A stretch of DNA of 64,000 bases from Candidatus Gastranaerophilales bacterium (GTDB taxonomy: Bacteria > Bacillota > Clostridia > Lachnospirales > Lachnospiraceae): assembly GCA_023663225.1 (NCBI GenBank), contig JAMPHU010000004.1, forward strand, positions 17,457 to 81,456, read 5' to 3'. Position 1 is the stretch's first letter. Every line of letters starts with the position of its first letter. Made by a program: the position numbers and the translations under genes. Below the pieces are notes generated by a model. That model saw only the letters and a program-made list of their open reading frames with translations. It ran no database searches and was not told where the DNA came from. Positions 45,163 through 53,487 of this stretch are shown here, in pieces.

Positions 45163-45221
45163 TATGCTATTGACTTCGTATTCGTTTTTAAGTGACAGTT
45201 CAGCCATATGCTTTCCGGCAA

Positions 45222-45455
45222 GGTGCGTACCCGCGGGATAAGATGACTTGGAACAGCCGAGTTTCGATTGGGCGTTTTCTAACAGCGCGGAGCAAAATAT
45301 TGCAACTTGCGGGTCGGTTTCAACGGGCATCCGTGCCCGGTGAAACCTGAAAATGCACATCCATGTGCATTTTCCCCTGGGTGCCGTAATCGCGCTGTAA
45401 GAAAACGCTCCAATCTGCACAAGGCTGTTCCAAGTTATCTCATCCCGCGGGCACT
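45222..45455. repeat. Palindromic repeat family B, copy B2
   Basis: About 234 bp. The outer arms, near ACCCGCGGGATAAGATGAC and GTTATCTCATCCCGCGGGC, are mutually complementary but differ from the arms of B1 and B3. The interior hairpins GGGCATCCGTGCCCG and AATGCACATCCATGTGCATT match the other copies. It lies between the Hsp70-AAA operon promoter and the anti-sigma gene. Confidence 0.9.
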
Positions 45456-45502
45456 CATGCTCCGACAAAAATATAGAAAACTCATGGCTAAATCAGTTAT
45501 CT

Positions 45503-45521
45503 CAAGTGTCATTGTGCGGAT
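45503..45521. repeat. Fragment of repeat family A left arm
   Basis: CAAGTGTCATTGTGCGGAT is identical to the left end of copies A3 and A4 but stops after 19 bases and continues directly towards a family C element. It shows that these elements recombine as modules. Confidence 0.75.
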
Positions 45522-45560
45522 CACAAGCTTAAAAAAGCCTGCAACATTGCCGGATGCTGA

Positions 45561-45700
45561 GCTCCAGTGGGGTAATTGTTCCCATGAGGAACCGTTGAAA
45601 CACGTCGGCACTTAGCTGACGTATTTTGTCAGCTTATGTGCCGCTACGTGTTTCATCGAGCGAGAGCGTGTCCGAATGGGAATGATTGCCCCGCTGGAGC
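45561..45700. repeat. Palindromic repeat family C, copy C1
   Basis: A 140-bp inverted repeat. The outer arms start GCTCCAGTGGGG and end CCCCGCTGGAGC, with further pairing of TTCCCAT/ATGGGAA. The centre holds the strong hairpin CGGCACTTAGCTGACG ... GTCAGCTTATGTGCCG. A second copy begins at 63952 and runs off the window. No coding frame is supported in 45456-45780. Confidence 0.88.
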
Positions 45701-45780
45701 GTAACTTGTCGTAACTTTCCGTAACTTTCTGTAACATCCTGTCACCATAATACAATATTGATTTTGTACTCCTTTCTAAA

Positions 45781-46443
45781 TCACAACCACAGATATACCT
45801 CCAGCATCTCTCCCCTCACATCCCCATCCACTACAGCCACATACTGTCCGCTCGTCTCGTCCCAGAGCGCTTCTTTCACAATCGGCTCCCCATCTTCCAT
45901 GCGCAAAATCACCGTGATCTTACTGCATACCTCCGCCGTTCCTGTCCTATTTTCCTTCCCCATCTCACCCGAAATCCTAAGCAGCAGCTTATCCTCTGAT
46001 TTTTCAAGCGTCACCTGCTGCCCACACTGTGGAGCCGCCCCCCTGACCGCGCCTGCACTCCTTCGCAGATCCGCCATAGAAAACGCAAAACGCTCTATAT
46101 AACCGTCCCGAATCTGCCCGATCAACTCCGCCATCTTTTCCTGCTCCCGCATACGACTCAAATGCGCGATCAGAATATTCTTTCGGATTGCCTCTTCATA
46201 CTCCAGCAGCTTCAGTCCTGCCGCCAACCCTTCTTCCTCACAGACGCTCTCCGCAATCATCGCTCTATGCAGCCTCTCCTGACATACATCGCATGCCTGA
46301 ATATGCTCCGCCGCCTCTTCCATCCAGAGCAGATAGTCTTCGGACAGATCCGATGCATCTATATATTTCATGATTTCCTTCGCGGTCAGATGTTTGTCCC
46401 TCATATCACCCATATCCCTCATATCCTTCACAGCGCCTCGCAC
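45781..46443 (-). CDS. Anti-sigma factor-like protein with zinc-finger motif
   Basis: A protein of up to 220 residues. Near the N-terminus is E-H-I-Q-A-C-D-V-C-Q-E-R, the His-x3-Cys-x2-Cys signature of zinc-binding anti-sigma (ZAS) domains. The rest is a helical middle and a C-terminal beta-rich domain (L-L-L-R-I-S-G-E-M, E-M-L-E-V-Y-L-W-L). No transmembrane helix is visible, so it is probably a cytosolic regulator of the sigma factor encoded just upstream. The start is ambiguous: ATG codons at 46422, 46413 and 46404 are alternatives to 46443, which overlaps the sigma gene by 16 bases. Confidence 0.75.
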   Translation of the reverse strand: MRGAVKDMRDMGDMRDKHLTAKEIMKYIDASDLSEDYLLWMEEAAEHIQACDVCQERLHRAMIAESVCEEEGLAAGLKLLEYEEAIRKNILIAHLSRMREQEKMAELIGQIRDGYIERFAFSMADLRRSAGAVRGAAPQCGQQVTLEKSEDKLLLRISGEMGKENRTGTAEVCSKITVILRMEDGEPIVKEALWDETSGQYVAVVDGDVRGEMLEVYLWL

Positions 46444-47240
46444 ACTTCTTCCAACAGCTCTTCCCGCATCTTTTGGCGCAGCCTGAGGCTCCAGTTCTCA
46501 AAGTCCTTCACTTTAAAATGTTCGCCAAAAATCATATCGCTGACGTAGACGCCCTTTTCCATTTCTTCCATGCCGTCCAAAAAAGCATCGCCCCAATACA
46601 GATGGAGCCTGGGGAACCATTCATTCATCTCGTCAATGAAATGATCGGCGCTTTTTTCCACGGTATCTTCCCTTACCGTCTCAAACGCCCATTGGGGAGA
46701 GCTTAATTCTTTGGAGTCGGGATGATGCCTGTGAAATAATATCATCGTATAACAGCAGCCTACCGTTCGATATGGCTTGCCTTTCCAGCTGACCATTTTA
46801 TGCAGATATTTCTTTACCGCCTCGATCTGCTCCAATCTCTGCTCCTGCCTGATCAGGAATTTCTCCGGATTGCAATAGGCCTCTTTACCGCTGAAGCGAA
46901 AGAGTTCATTCTCTTCCGCTTCACTGTACGAACAAAGGCGGTATCTGCTTCTCCTCACATAGTCAAATGCCTTGTTCTTGGCAATGACCGTGCAAAAAGT
47001 CGTAAATTTAGCCTCTTTTTTATGAAAAGTATAGATTTTATCGGTCGCTATCGCTGTCAGTGTCTCCTGCGTCACTTCATCCAAAACATTCTCGTCCGAA
47101 CACCCTGCGTTTCGCAATGTCATCGCGATAAACCCCCTCAGATACCGATACAGCTTTTCATACATGGTATCCAGATTCGTTCCCTCGTCCAGACAATATG
47201 CATCATATTCCGCTTCGATTTCATCAATTATGCTGCTCAT
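46428..47240 (-). CDS. Sigma-70 family (ECF-like) RNA polymerase sigma factor
   Basis: A 270-residue protein. The sigma region 2 is at about 20-100 (D-E-V-T-Q-E-T-L-T-A-I-A, then F-T-T-F-C-T-V-I-A-K-N-K-A-F-D-Y-V-R-R), which binds core polymerase and the -10 element. A long linker and a divergent C-terminus (F-K-V-K-D-F-E-N-W-S-L-R-L-R-Q-K) take the place of region 4. It is longer than usual ECF factors (about 180). It sits between the VirD4-type block and the Hsp70-AAA block and is paired with the zinc-motif anti-sigma gene, so it may control expression of the island; the target promoters are not known. Confidence 0.85.
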   Translation of the reverse strand: MSSIIDEIEAEYDAYCLDEGTNLDTMYEKLYRYLRGFIAMTLRNAGCSDENVLDEVTQETLTAIATDKIYTFHKKEAKFTTFCTVIAKNKAFDYVRRSRYRLCSYSEAEENELFRFSGKEAYCNPEKFLIRQEQRLEQIEAVKKYLHKMVSWKGKPYRTVGCCYTMILFHRHHPDSKELSSPQWAFETVREDTVEKSADHFIDEMNEWFPRLHLYWGDAFLDGMEEMEKGVYVSDMIFGEHFKVKDFENWSLRLRQKMREELLEEVCEAL

Positions 47241-47298
47241 AGGATACCCCCTGATTGATCAAAGGGAACCGATGTATGCCGTTCTATGACGAAAGGAC

Positions 47299-47682
47299 TC
47301 ATGACCTCAACTCATCCAACCTGCGTCTGGCTTCTTCATCTCCCTGTTCGGCCGCAAGTCGATACCATTTCTCCGCCAGACCATGATCCGTCTGCACGCC
47401 GTCTCCCGTTTCATACATCGTTCCCAGATTGCTTTGCGCCGCCGCAATACCTTGTTCGGCTGCCTTTCGATACCACTCCGCCGCCTGTGCGGAATCTCTT
47501 TCTACTCCCTTACCGTCATCATACATCAATCCCAAATAATATTGGGCCTCGGCATAGCCTTGTTCCGCATATGATTTCATCTGTAGAAAGAGTTCGTTTC
47601 CCCAATCCCCCTTTAGCAGATCCCATATTCTGCTATGTACTTCTTCGTCAAAATTTTCATATATTCGTTCTTTTTTGCTCAT
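47299..47682 (-). CDS. Small Sel1-repeat protein
   Basis: A 127-residue protein with a helical N-terminus and about three Sel1 units (E-Q-G-Y-A-E-A-Q-Y-Y-L-G-L-M-Y, A-E-W-Y-R-K-A-A-E-Q-G-I-A-A-A-Q, W-Y-R-L-A-A-E-Q-G). AAGGGAT precedes the ATG. It lies between the 118-residue unknown protein (39-base gap) and the sigma factor (58-base gap), all on the minus strand. Confidence 0.88.
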   Translation of the reverse strand: MSKKERIYENFDEEVHSRIWDLLKGDWGNELFLQMKSYAEQGYAEAQYYLGLMYDDGKGVERDSAQAAEWYRKAAEQGIAAAQSNLGTMYETGDGVQTDHGLAEKWYRLAAEQGDEEARRRLDELRS

Positions 47683-47721
47683 CTTATTATCCCTTATATT
47701 TGTATTTATTGCAATATAAAT

Positions 47722-48078
47722 TTATTTGACTGCGCCGTATTCTTTCGGCAATTCCTGATACCACTTCATTTCAGCTATGACGCGCTTCTGCAAGCCTTTC
47801 ATTTTAACATATGCATAGTCTTTATCTGACTCATGGTCAAACATCCGGCTGTCTTCCCACGCGATCGTTTCAAATTCCGTACCTCTAAGCTTCTCGTTGG
47901 CCAGTCTGAACAGCAGGTTGCCGGCATACCATGCTCCCGCCTCTCCTCTCGGACAATCGACAACTTCTTTCACGATCTGTTCCTTTTTATTTTGCTCGAT
48001 GATCGTGACTGTCAACACATATACATTTTCTCTTTTCTGTGTGCGAAAAGAATCCATCCAATTTTCTGTCTCTGACAT
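47722..48078 (-). CDS. Conserved-looking small protein, unknown
   Basis: A 118-residue soluble protein, alpha/beta by composition, with V-Y-V-L-T-V-T-I-I-E-Q near the start and A-W-Y-A-G-N-L-L-F-R-L-A in the middle. I recognise no domain. GAGGAGG precedes the ATG. Its position directly after the VirD4-type ATPase (35-base gap) suggests a partner protein. Confidence 0.75.
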   Translation of the reverse strand: MSETENWMDSFRTQKRENVYVLTVTIIEQNKKEQIVKEVVDCPRGEAGAWYAGNLLFRLANEKLRGTEFETIAWEDSRMFDHESDKDYAYVKMKGLQKRVIAEMKWYQELPKEYGAVK

Positions 48079-48113
48079 AACGATTCCTCCTCGTATAATA
48101 AATTTATAGCCAG

Positions 48114-49922
48114 TCAGAACAGTCTATTATCTACCGGTTTGAAATGTTGCTCTCCGAGCTCCTGTATCGTCAAAAATATTTTATCCCTGCCGTCTCCGGA
48201 TAACTTCATGCCATGCTCAAACTCTAATCTGGGCGAAGCGGTATACCATTGCAATTCCACGGCATCCTCAAGCTTTTGAAAATGTGTAATCGATACCCGC
48301 AAAATGCCCTCTCCCGTCTTCAGCTCCTTCTCTGTGATCACCTCGTTTACCAGGATCATTCCACGATAAGTTCCGACCAACCATATCTTCTTACCTCTTT
48401 TCCCGTATCTTGCCCTGACTAATTTTTTGAACGGATAACTGTATACCCTTTCATTATCTTTGTCTTTCTCATATTCCATCCTCTCCCTACATTTCTTCAA
48501 CTTATCCATGTTAAATACAGATACCGGCCGCCATGATTCCTCTTCGATATCAGACTGTGCGCCGCCGCTTCCATCATCCATTTTTTGCATCCGTCTTTTT
48601 TTCTGTGCCGGATATTCATCGATATCTGCAAGATTCACGATACACGGGCAGTTTCTTCCGGAAAGCACTAACGCTTCTCCCTTTTCTTTGTTCAAATGCT
48701 GAAGTTCAAATTCGGATATCAGGGGCATTACGATGTTATTATCATAGATCACATCGCCGCATAATTTGCTGATTTCATTTAACAGTTCATAATCCTTGCT
48801 GTATAAATAGATCCAATTACTGCAATTATCACAAATGACAAATGCGATATCGCCATATTTGTTCTTCATCTGCATTTTACTCTGTACGATCAGATAAAAG
48901 CGGATATTTCTGCTTCTGGAGGCAGTGATCATGGAATCCATGTTATTGATCTTGGGAATATTCGCAAACTCATCCACAATATAATTCATTCTGATAGCCA
49001 ATCTACATTCCGGCTGCCTCTGCGCAGCCTTGATCAGAACCTCGTACAACTGCTTTAAAAAAAGACTCGCAACAAAATGAGTGAAGGCGTTTTCGTCGGG
49101 AATGATCAGATAAATGGCGGTCTTTTTAGCAATCACACCGTCGAACTCCAATCCGTCCTGAGACAAAAATTCCACAAATTCTTCATTGACGACTAATTTA
49201 TTGATCCCGGTAGCAACTATCGCTTCAATGGAACCCACCGTTTTTTCAGAGCCGCTGTAGAGCGTTCCGAGTTTTCTCCTGACCAGAGACTCGCCAAATA
49301 ATGCTTTGACAAGTCCCAATGTATCTTTGCGCGAATCCAGATATTGACTCCACAGAGTGATCAGGCTTTTTATATTACACTCCTCTCTTTTTGCCTTTTC
49401 CAGCAAAATAAGCATTAAGCCTGTAATCACGTCGGCTGCCGAATTTGTCCAAAAGGGATCCTCCAGATCCTCTCCGATGATCATTTTGGATAACTCGCTC
49501 ACCATCTCCACCGCTTTCCCCTTTTCGCCATTGCGATAAAAATCATAGGGCAGCGCTAACGGATTCCATGTATTTCCCGCTTTGAAATCCCGAAGATTGA
49601 TGCAAAAAACCTGATATCCTCTCCGCTGTACATTTTCGACAGTCTTATCATATATTTCGCCTTTGGGATCCGTGATCACAAAAGATTCTCCGGCCCCGCT
49701 CAAGATCTCTACCATGGGCATCCCCAACAGACGCGTCTTCTTGCTTCCGGTGGCGCCGAAAATAATGGTATGGCTGTCGCCTGCGTCAACATAAGCCTTT
49801 CCGTTTTGCACAGATAACGGCACGCCGCCGTATGGATATTCCTTCTTCTCCAAATCGATCTCCACCAAGTTTTCCTTCAATTCTTCCTGTGAGATAAACT
49901 TCGTTCCATTCATCTTATTCAT
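48114..49922 (-). CDS. Solitary VirD4/TraG-type ATPase
   Basis: A 602-residue protein related to type IV coupling proteins. Walker A is the variant G-A-T-G-S-K-K-T near residue 60. V-I-T-D-P-K-G-E-I-Y follows, and the Walker B/TraG motif I-V-D-E-F-A-N-I-P is near 305. Unlike conjugative TraG it lacks an N-terminal membrane anchor, and no relaxase, VirB4 or mating-pair gene lies nearby. It may therefore act as a soluble hexameric motor of the island and not in DNA transfer; this is inference. The ATG at 49922 has GGGAGG upstream and overlaps the end of the previous gene by 8 bases. Confidence 0.87.
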   Translation of the reverse strand: MNKMNGTKFISQEELKENLVEIDLEKKEYPYGGVPLSVQNGKAYVDAGDSHTIIFGATGSKKTRLLGMPMVEILSGAGESFVITDPKGEIYDKTVENVQRRGYQVFCINLRDFKAGNTWNPLALPYDFYRNGEKGKAVEMVSELSKMIIGEDLEDPFWTNSAADVITGLMLILLEKAKREECNIKSLITLWSQYLDSRKDTLGLVKALFGESLVRRKLGTLYSGSEKTVGSIEAIVATGINKLVVNEEFVEFLSQDGLEFDGVIAKKTAIYLIIPDENAFTHFVASLFLKQLYEVLIKAAQRQPECRLAIRMNYIVDEFANIPKINNMDSMITASRSRNIRFYLIVQSKMQMKNKYGDIAFVICDNCSNWIYLYSKDYELLNEISKLCGDVIYDNNIVMPLISEFELQHLNKEKGEALVLSGRNCPCIVNLADIDEYPAQKKRRMQKMDDGSGGAQSDIEEESWRPVSVFNMDKLKKCRERMEYEKDKDNERVYSYPFKKLVRARYGKRGKKIWLVGTYRGMILVNEVITEKELKTGEGILRVSITHFQKLEDAVELQWYTASPRLEFEHGMKLSGDGRDKIFLTIQELGEQHFKPVDNRLF

Positions 49923-50712
49923 ATTGATATTCCTCCCGTTTCTCAACTTCTCTCGGCTGGAAACCCAGTATTCTTTCCTTCTCTGTCGTCTTTTGCAGTT
50001 TTGACAACAACCTCTCTGATAGTTCCGCAGATATCAGCCGTTTCTTCGCCTGATCTTCCAGCATCGCCTCATAAATCACACTTCTGGCGGCATTTTGCAA
50101 GAGGAACGCAACCTGTTCATCTGCTTTCCATTTTCTGTCTTCCAACCCTCTCATGATCCCTATCCGTTCTTTGCGCGCTATACCAAAACCATATTCTTCA
50201 CACGTATCTCTGATAATATCAAACTGCTCTTCTACGGAAAACTCCTCCGCATAAACGATGCGTGTAAAAAAATACTGTTCGATACATTTTTGTGCAGACA
50301 CCGCATCCCCGGCATTTTTTATGGTAAACAGACAATAAAGCTGCCGTTCATTTTCTTTCAAATATTCCAGAAATTCGGGCAGTTCGTCTCTGCCCAGCGT
50401 CTCTTTTGAAAGTTCTATCAATGAGCAGCCTGTATATTCCTTGCCGGTGTCAGCATGTCTATGTAGATCCATATCAAATTTTTCAATCAGCTTTTTCTCC
50501 TCTGACTGCTCCCCTGTCTTGAATAAAAACCAGTCTTTTTTTCCTATCTTTGTAAGGATTTGATCCATCTGCTCCTGTGCGCTTCTTCCATACCTTTGGA
50601 TATACAGATAGTTGGGTATGGGCGTGCAGATTCCTTCATTTATTTCAACATCTTTTATTTTTTCAAGTTCCTGTAGGATCGTATTTGATGCGGCATTATA
50701 ATTCCGACTCAT
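49915..50712 (-). CDS. Unknown protein, possible degenerate AAA-like domain
   Basis: A 265-residue protein. The segment I-V-Y-A-E-E-F-S-V-E-E-Q-F-D-I-I with the following helix E-E-Y-G-F-G-I resembles the sensor-2/lid region of CbxX-type AAA modules (compare V-Y-F-E-D-Y-T-L-D-E-M-Y-Q-I-F in the Hsp70-AAA protein). No Walker A or B motif is present, so it would be inactive as an ATPase. The C-terminus is a charged helix. ATG 50712 has AAAGGAG nine bases upstream and is preferred to the GTG at 50718. It is the first gene of the VirD4 operon. Confidence 0.7.
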   Translation of the reverse strand: MSRNYNAASNTILQELEKIKDVEINEGICTPIPNYLYIQRYGRSAQEQMDQILTKIGKKDWFLFKTGEQSEEKKLIEKFDMDLHRHADTGKEYTGCSLIELSKETLGRDELPEFLEYLKENERQLYCLFTIKNAGDAVSAQKCIEQYFFTRIVYAEEFSVEEQFDIIRDTCEEYGFGIARKERIGIMRGLEDRKWKADEQVAFLLQNAARSVIYEAMLEDQAKKRLISAELSERLLSKLQKTTEKERILGFQPREVEKREEYQYE

Positions 50713-50945
50713 GCTCACATTCTCCTTTCGTCAGCTTTTTATGATATATCTTAATCGCTCCCAAATATGAAAACCCTCATCAGAACAACAAAAATTTCTA
50801 ACTACTAAATATTCACATTTTAGATACAAAATCGAATATATATAAGTCTTTCAAAAAAGCTTATAATAATAAAATCGAAGCAGTGAATAACCCAATCATA
50901 ACAGAAATAGGTAATTGTAAAAGCAATGTGAAAGGAGATGATATT

Positions 50946-51119
50946 ATGCAACACTTCATTCCATTCAAACCCGAAAAGGAAGTTATCTCTATCCGCTTAA
51001 ATACCGAACTATTGAAAAAAATAGACGCTGCAGCAGAAAACACCCAAATCAGCCGTAACGAATTTATCAACCAGTGCATTATATTTGCGATGGAACATTT
51101 AGGATGTGATAAAGAGTAA
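50946..51119 (+). CDS. Small ribbon-helix-helix DNA-binding protein
   Basis: A 57-residue protein with the ribbon-helix-helix pattern: a strand E-V-I-S-I-R-L-N, helix T-E-L-L-K-K-I-D-A-A-A-E-N, turn, helix S-R-N-E-F-I-N-Q-C-I-I-F-A. Such proteins are usually local repressors or antitoxins. The ATG at 50946 has AAAGGAG eight bases upstream, so the longer open frame from 50883 is not used. It is transcribed away from the VirD4 operon, whose promoter it could regulate. No toxin gene is adjacent. Confidence 0.85.
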   Translation: MQHFIPFKPEKEVISIRLNTELLKKIDAAAENTQISRNEFINQCIIFAMEHLGCDKE

Positions 51120-51121
51120 TG

Positions 51122-51167
51122 AAAAAACAGACCGGACGGAGTGCCCCTCCATGTCCGATCTGTTTTT
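51122..51167. terminator. Bidirectional rho-independent terminator
   Basis: A stem formed by CAGACCGGACGGAG and CTCCATGTCCGATCTG is flanked by AAAAAA on the left and TTTTT on the right. It can therefore end transcripts of the RHH gene (plus) and of the MerR-methyltransferase gene (minus), which converge here. Confidence 0.85.
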
Positions 51168-51179
51168 ATAAGATTGATT

Positions 51180-52376
51180 TTAGGTTAAACTTTTATAACA
51201 AAGAAACATCCCCGTATCCTTTCGGATATAAATAGCGCCTTCCTTTTCCAGCAGTTCCCGCAACATCTCCCTAAATTCCCCGCCTCTCTGCTCCAGAATA
51301 CAGGGCGCGTTTCCAGGGTAAGAATATACATAATCATAGATTGCGTCCACTTGATCCACAAGCAGATCATTCTCCTGCCGCTCACATACTACCGCAGAAA
51401 AAAATTTTTCAAGCTGCGGCCTGCCGTTTTCCAGACGAAACCCCTTCGTCAGATTTTTGTAAGGCATCTCGATACGACTGTCAAAGGCTGCTACCATTTC
51501 ATGCAGTTCCTCCATATGCCGTTCCCCGATGGTGGTGCATACAAAAGTACCCGTGGGTTTTAATGCCTTTGCAATCTCCTTGAGACACTCCTCCCTGTTT
51601 TCCACATGATACAGCATATGATTTGCAATGATACAGTCATAGTTCTCCTTCGATAATCGCAGTCTATTGGCGTCCATAACCTGATATTCCACATGAATCT
51701 GTTTTTCTTTGAACAGGCTCTCATAAGGTTTTAGATTGTCATGCGCCTGCTCCAACATTCCTTCCGACTGATCTGTCAATCGTAAATGCAGATTTGAGGG
51801 CAGCTTCTCAATATTTTTCTGCCACAGCATCCCGTTTCCACAGCCAATCTCAAGGATATGTCCGCCTGGTTTGACAGGCAGTCTCTCATATACCCAATCC
51901 ATCCAATCCTGCGAGGCGGTGCTATAATCATGCAGCTTGATCCGTCTTTCCAGATTGTCTGCCTTTTCGTATTGCCGCTTTATTTTTTCATCATCCGACA
52001 AGAGATTCAGAAGGCGGAGCAGATAATCCCACTTCTCCTCTTCTTTACTCTTTTCCAAGATCTCAATGGTGCCGATCATCTCTTCCAACTGCTGCTTCCG
52101 CTGTCGCAAGAGATTTTTCTGCTGTGATAACTGTGTGTCTAAATCCGTCTCGCCTTCTACCATTTCCGTTATCTGCTGCAAAGAAAAACCCAGATATTTC
52201 AGCATGAGGATCCGTTGAAGCCTGACGATAGAATCTCGGTCATAATACCGATATCCCGCCTCAGAACAAGCCACTGGCTTCAAAATACCCTTGATGTCAT
52301 AAAACCGGATCGTCCGCGGGGAAACTCCGGCAAACTTTGCCATTTCTCCCGCCGTGTACCATTTTTCACTTTTCAT
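51180..52376 (-). CDS. MerR regulator fused to SAM-dependent methyltransferase
   Basis: A 398-residue fusion. Residues 1-110 are a MerR winged helix and coiled coil (Y-T-A-G-E-M-A-K-F-A-G-V-S-P-R-T-I-R-F-Y-D). From about 170 a class I methyltransferase follows, with motif I L-E-I-G-C-G-N-G-M-L and later A-N-H-M-L-Y-H-V. The combination suggests a regulator whose catalytic domain senses or modifies a small molecule. A MerR-type promoter with 19-bp spacer lies just upstream. ATG 52376 follows AAGGATGGG by seven bases; an ATG at 52388 is too close to its ribosome site. Confidence 0.9.
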   Translation of the reverse strand: MKSEKWYTAGEMAKFAGVSPRTIRFYDIKGILKPVACSEAGYRYYDRDSIVRLQRILMLKYLGFSLQQITEMVEGETDLDTQLSQQKNLLRQRKQQLEEMIGTIEILEKSKEEEKWDYLLRLLNLLSDDEKIKRQYEKADNLERRIKLHDYSTASQDWMDWVYERLPVKPGGHILEIGCGNGMLWQKNIEKLPSNLHLRLTDQSEGMLEQAHDNLKPYESLFKEKQIHVEYQVMDANRLRLSKENYDCIIANHMLYHVENREECLKEIAKALKPTGTFVCTTIGERHMEELHEMVAAFDSRIEMPYKNLTKGFRLENGRPQLEKFFSAVVCERQENDLLVDQVDAIYDYVYSYPGNAPCILEQRGGEFREMLRELLEKEGAIYIRKDTGMFLCYKSLT

Positions 52377-52410
52377 TTTTTTACCCATCCTTATGATTTT
52401 ATATAGGTTC

Positions 52411-52441
52411 ATCATAGAGGATTACCTAAGGTAAGAGTCAA
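52411..52441 (-). promoter_or_regulatory. MerR-type promoter with 19-bp spacer
   Basis: Minus strand TTGACT (52436-52441), a spacer of exactly 19 bases containing the near-palindrome TTACCTTAGGTAA, and TATGAT (52411-52416). This geometry is the hallmark of promoters untwisted by MerR dimers, so the MerR-methyltransferase gene very likely regulates itself. Confidence 0.85.
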
Positions 52442-52460
52442 GCTTTATTTCTCATTTTTA

Positions 52461-53387
52461 TCATATCTCTTCCGTCGGGTTCACATGGATCATGCAATGC
52501 TTACAGTCAGGAAATTTCTTCTCGATCACATTATGTACCTGCTCCGCGATCGCATGGGCGTCTTTCAGCTTCAACTCTCGCTCCACTAAGATCTCCATGT
52601 CCACATAGATCCTGGTGCCAAAAAGTCTGGTCTTTAAGTCATCGATCCCCTGCACGCCCTGCACGCTCAGAGCGGTATCCCGCATATTTTGCTCCGTCTC
52701 GTCGTCACAGCAGCGATCCACCATTTTGTCCAGACCATCCTTAAAAATATCATAGGCCACCTTGATGATACACAGGCTTATGATCACGCTCGCCAGAGGG
52801 TCCATAATGGGGAAGCCGATCCTGGCAAACAAGATGCCCACGAAGGAACCCACAGAGGAGAGCGCATCGGAGCGGTGATGCCAAGCGTCCGCCATCAACG
52901 CTCCTGATCTCACCTTTTTGGCTGCTGCTCTGGTATACCAGAACATCCACTCCTTAGCGGCGATGGAAACTAACGCCGCCACAAGGGGCAGCACCCCCGG
53001 AACCGCCAGCTCTCCATAACTTCCAGCCACAATTTTTTTGATCCCCGACACACCGATACTGCCTCCCACCAGGGCAAGCAGCATGGCAAGGATCAGCGCG
53101 GCCACACATTCCATTCTCTCATGGCCGTAGGGATGCTCATGATCTGCTTTTTTCTCCGACAACTTGACGCCGATGATGACCACCACCGTGCTGAACACAT
53201 CCGACGCGGAGTGAACGGCATCGGATATCATGGCGCTGGATCTGCCGATCACGCCCGCCGCCAGCTTTAACAGAGAAAGAGCCGTATTCACAATGATGCC
53301 CACTACCGAGACACGTACCGCCGGATTACCCCCATTCTTTTGTCCGTCAATTCCTGCCGTCCGATCCTTCCATTTTTCATTTTCCAT
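52461..53387 (-). CDS. Cation diffusion facilitator, probable Ni/Co exporter
   Basis: A 308-residue CDF-family antiporter that exports divalent metal for protons. Six transmembrane helices carry the metal-site motifs S-D-A-V-H-S-A-S-D in helix 2 and H-H-R-S-D-A-L in helix 5; H-P-Y-G-H-E-R lies between helices 2 and 3. The C-terminal cytoplasmic ferredoxin-like domain ends with K-H-C-M-I-H-V. The NiCo riboswitch in its leader points to nickel or cobalt and not zinc or iron. The ATG at 53387 is preferred, but 53411 is possible. Confidence 0.93.
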   Translation of the reverse strand: MENEKWKDRTAGIDGQKNGGNPAVRVSVVGIIVNTALSLLKLAAGVIGRSSAMISDAVHSASDVFSTVVVIIGVKLSEKKADHEHPYGHERMECVAALILAMLLALVGGSIGVSGIKKIVAGSYGELAVPGVLPLVAALVSIAAKEWMFWYTRAAAKKVRSGALMADAWHHRSDALSSVGSFVGILFARIGFPIMDPLASVIISLCIIKVAYDIFKDGLDKMVDRCCDDETEQNMRDTALSVQGVQGIDDLKTRLFGTRIYVDMEILVERELKLKDAHAIAEQVHNVIEKKFPDCKHCMIHVNPTEEI

Positions 53388-53487
53388 AGTAATACCATGC
53401 CTTTCCGCCATCTACATTGCATGGACGTAGTTTTTTCAATTCTCCATGTCAGAACAGTTTACTTGCATCCGCGAACTGCTTACCCAT

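Noticed and set aside
48114-49922. Integrative conjugative element backbone
   Set aside because: A coupling-protein homologue alone is not sufficient; no integrase, relaxase, origin or attachment repeats were seen.
39278-50712. Type VII or type IV secretion locus
   Set aside because: The AAA modules resemble EccA and the 48114 protein resembles VirD4, but there are no EccC, WXG100, VirB4, relaxase or pore proteins.
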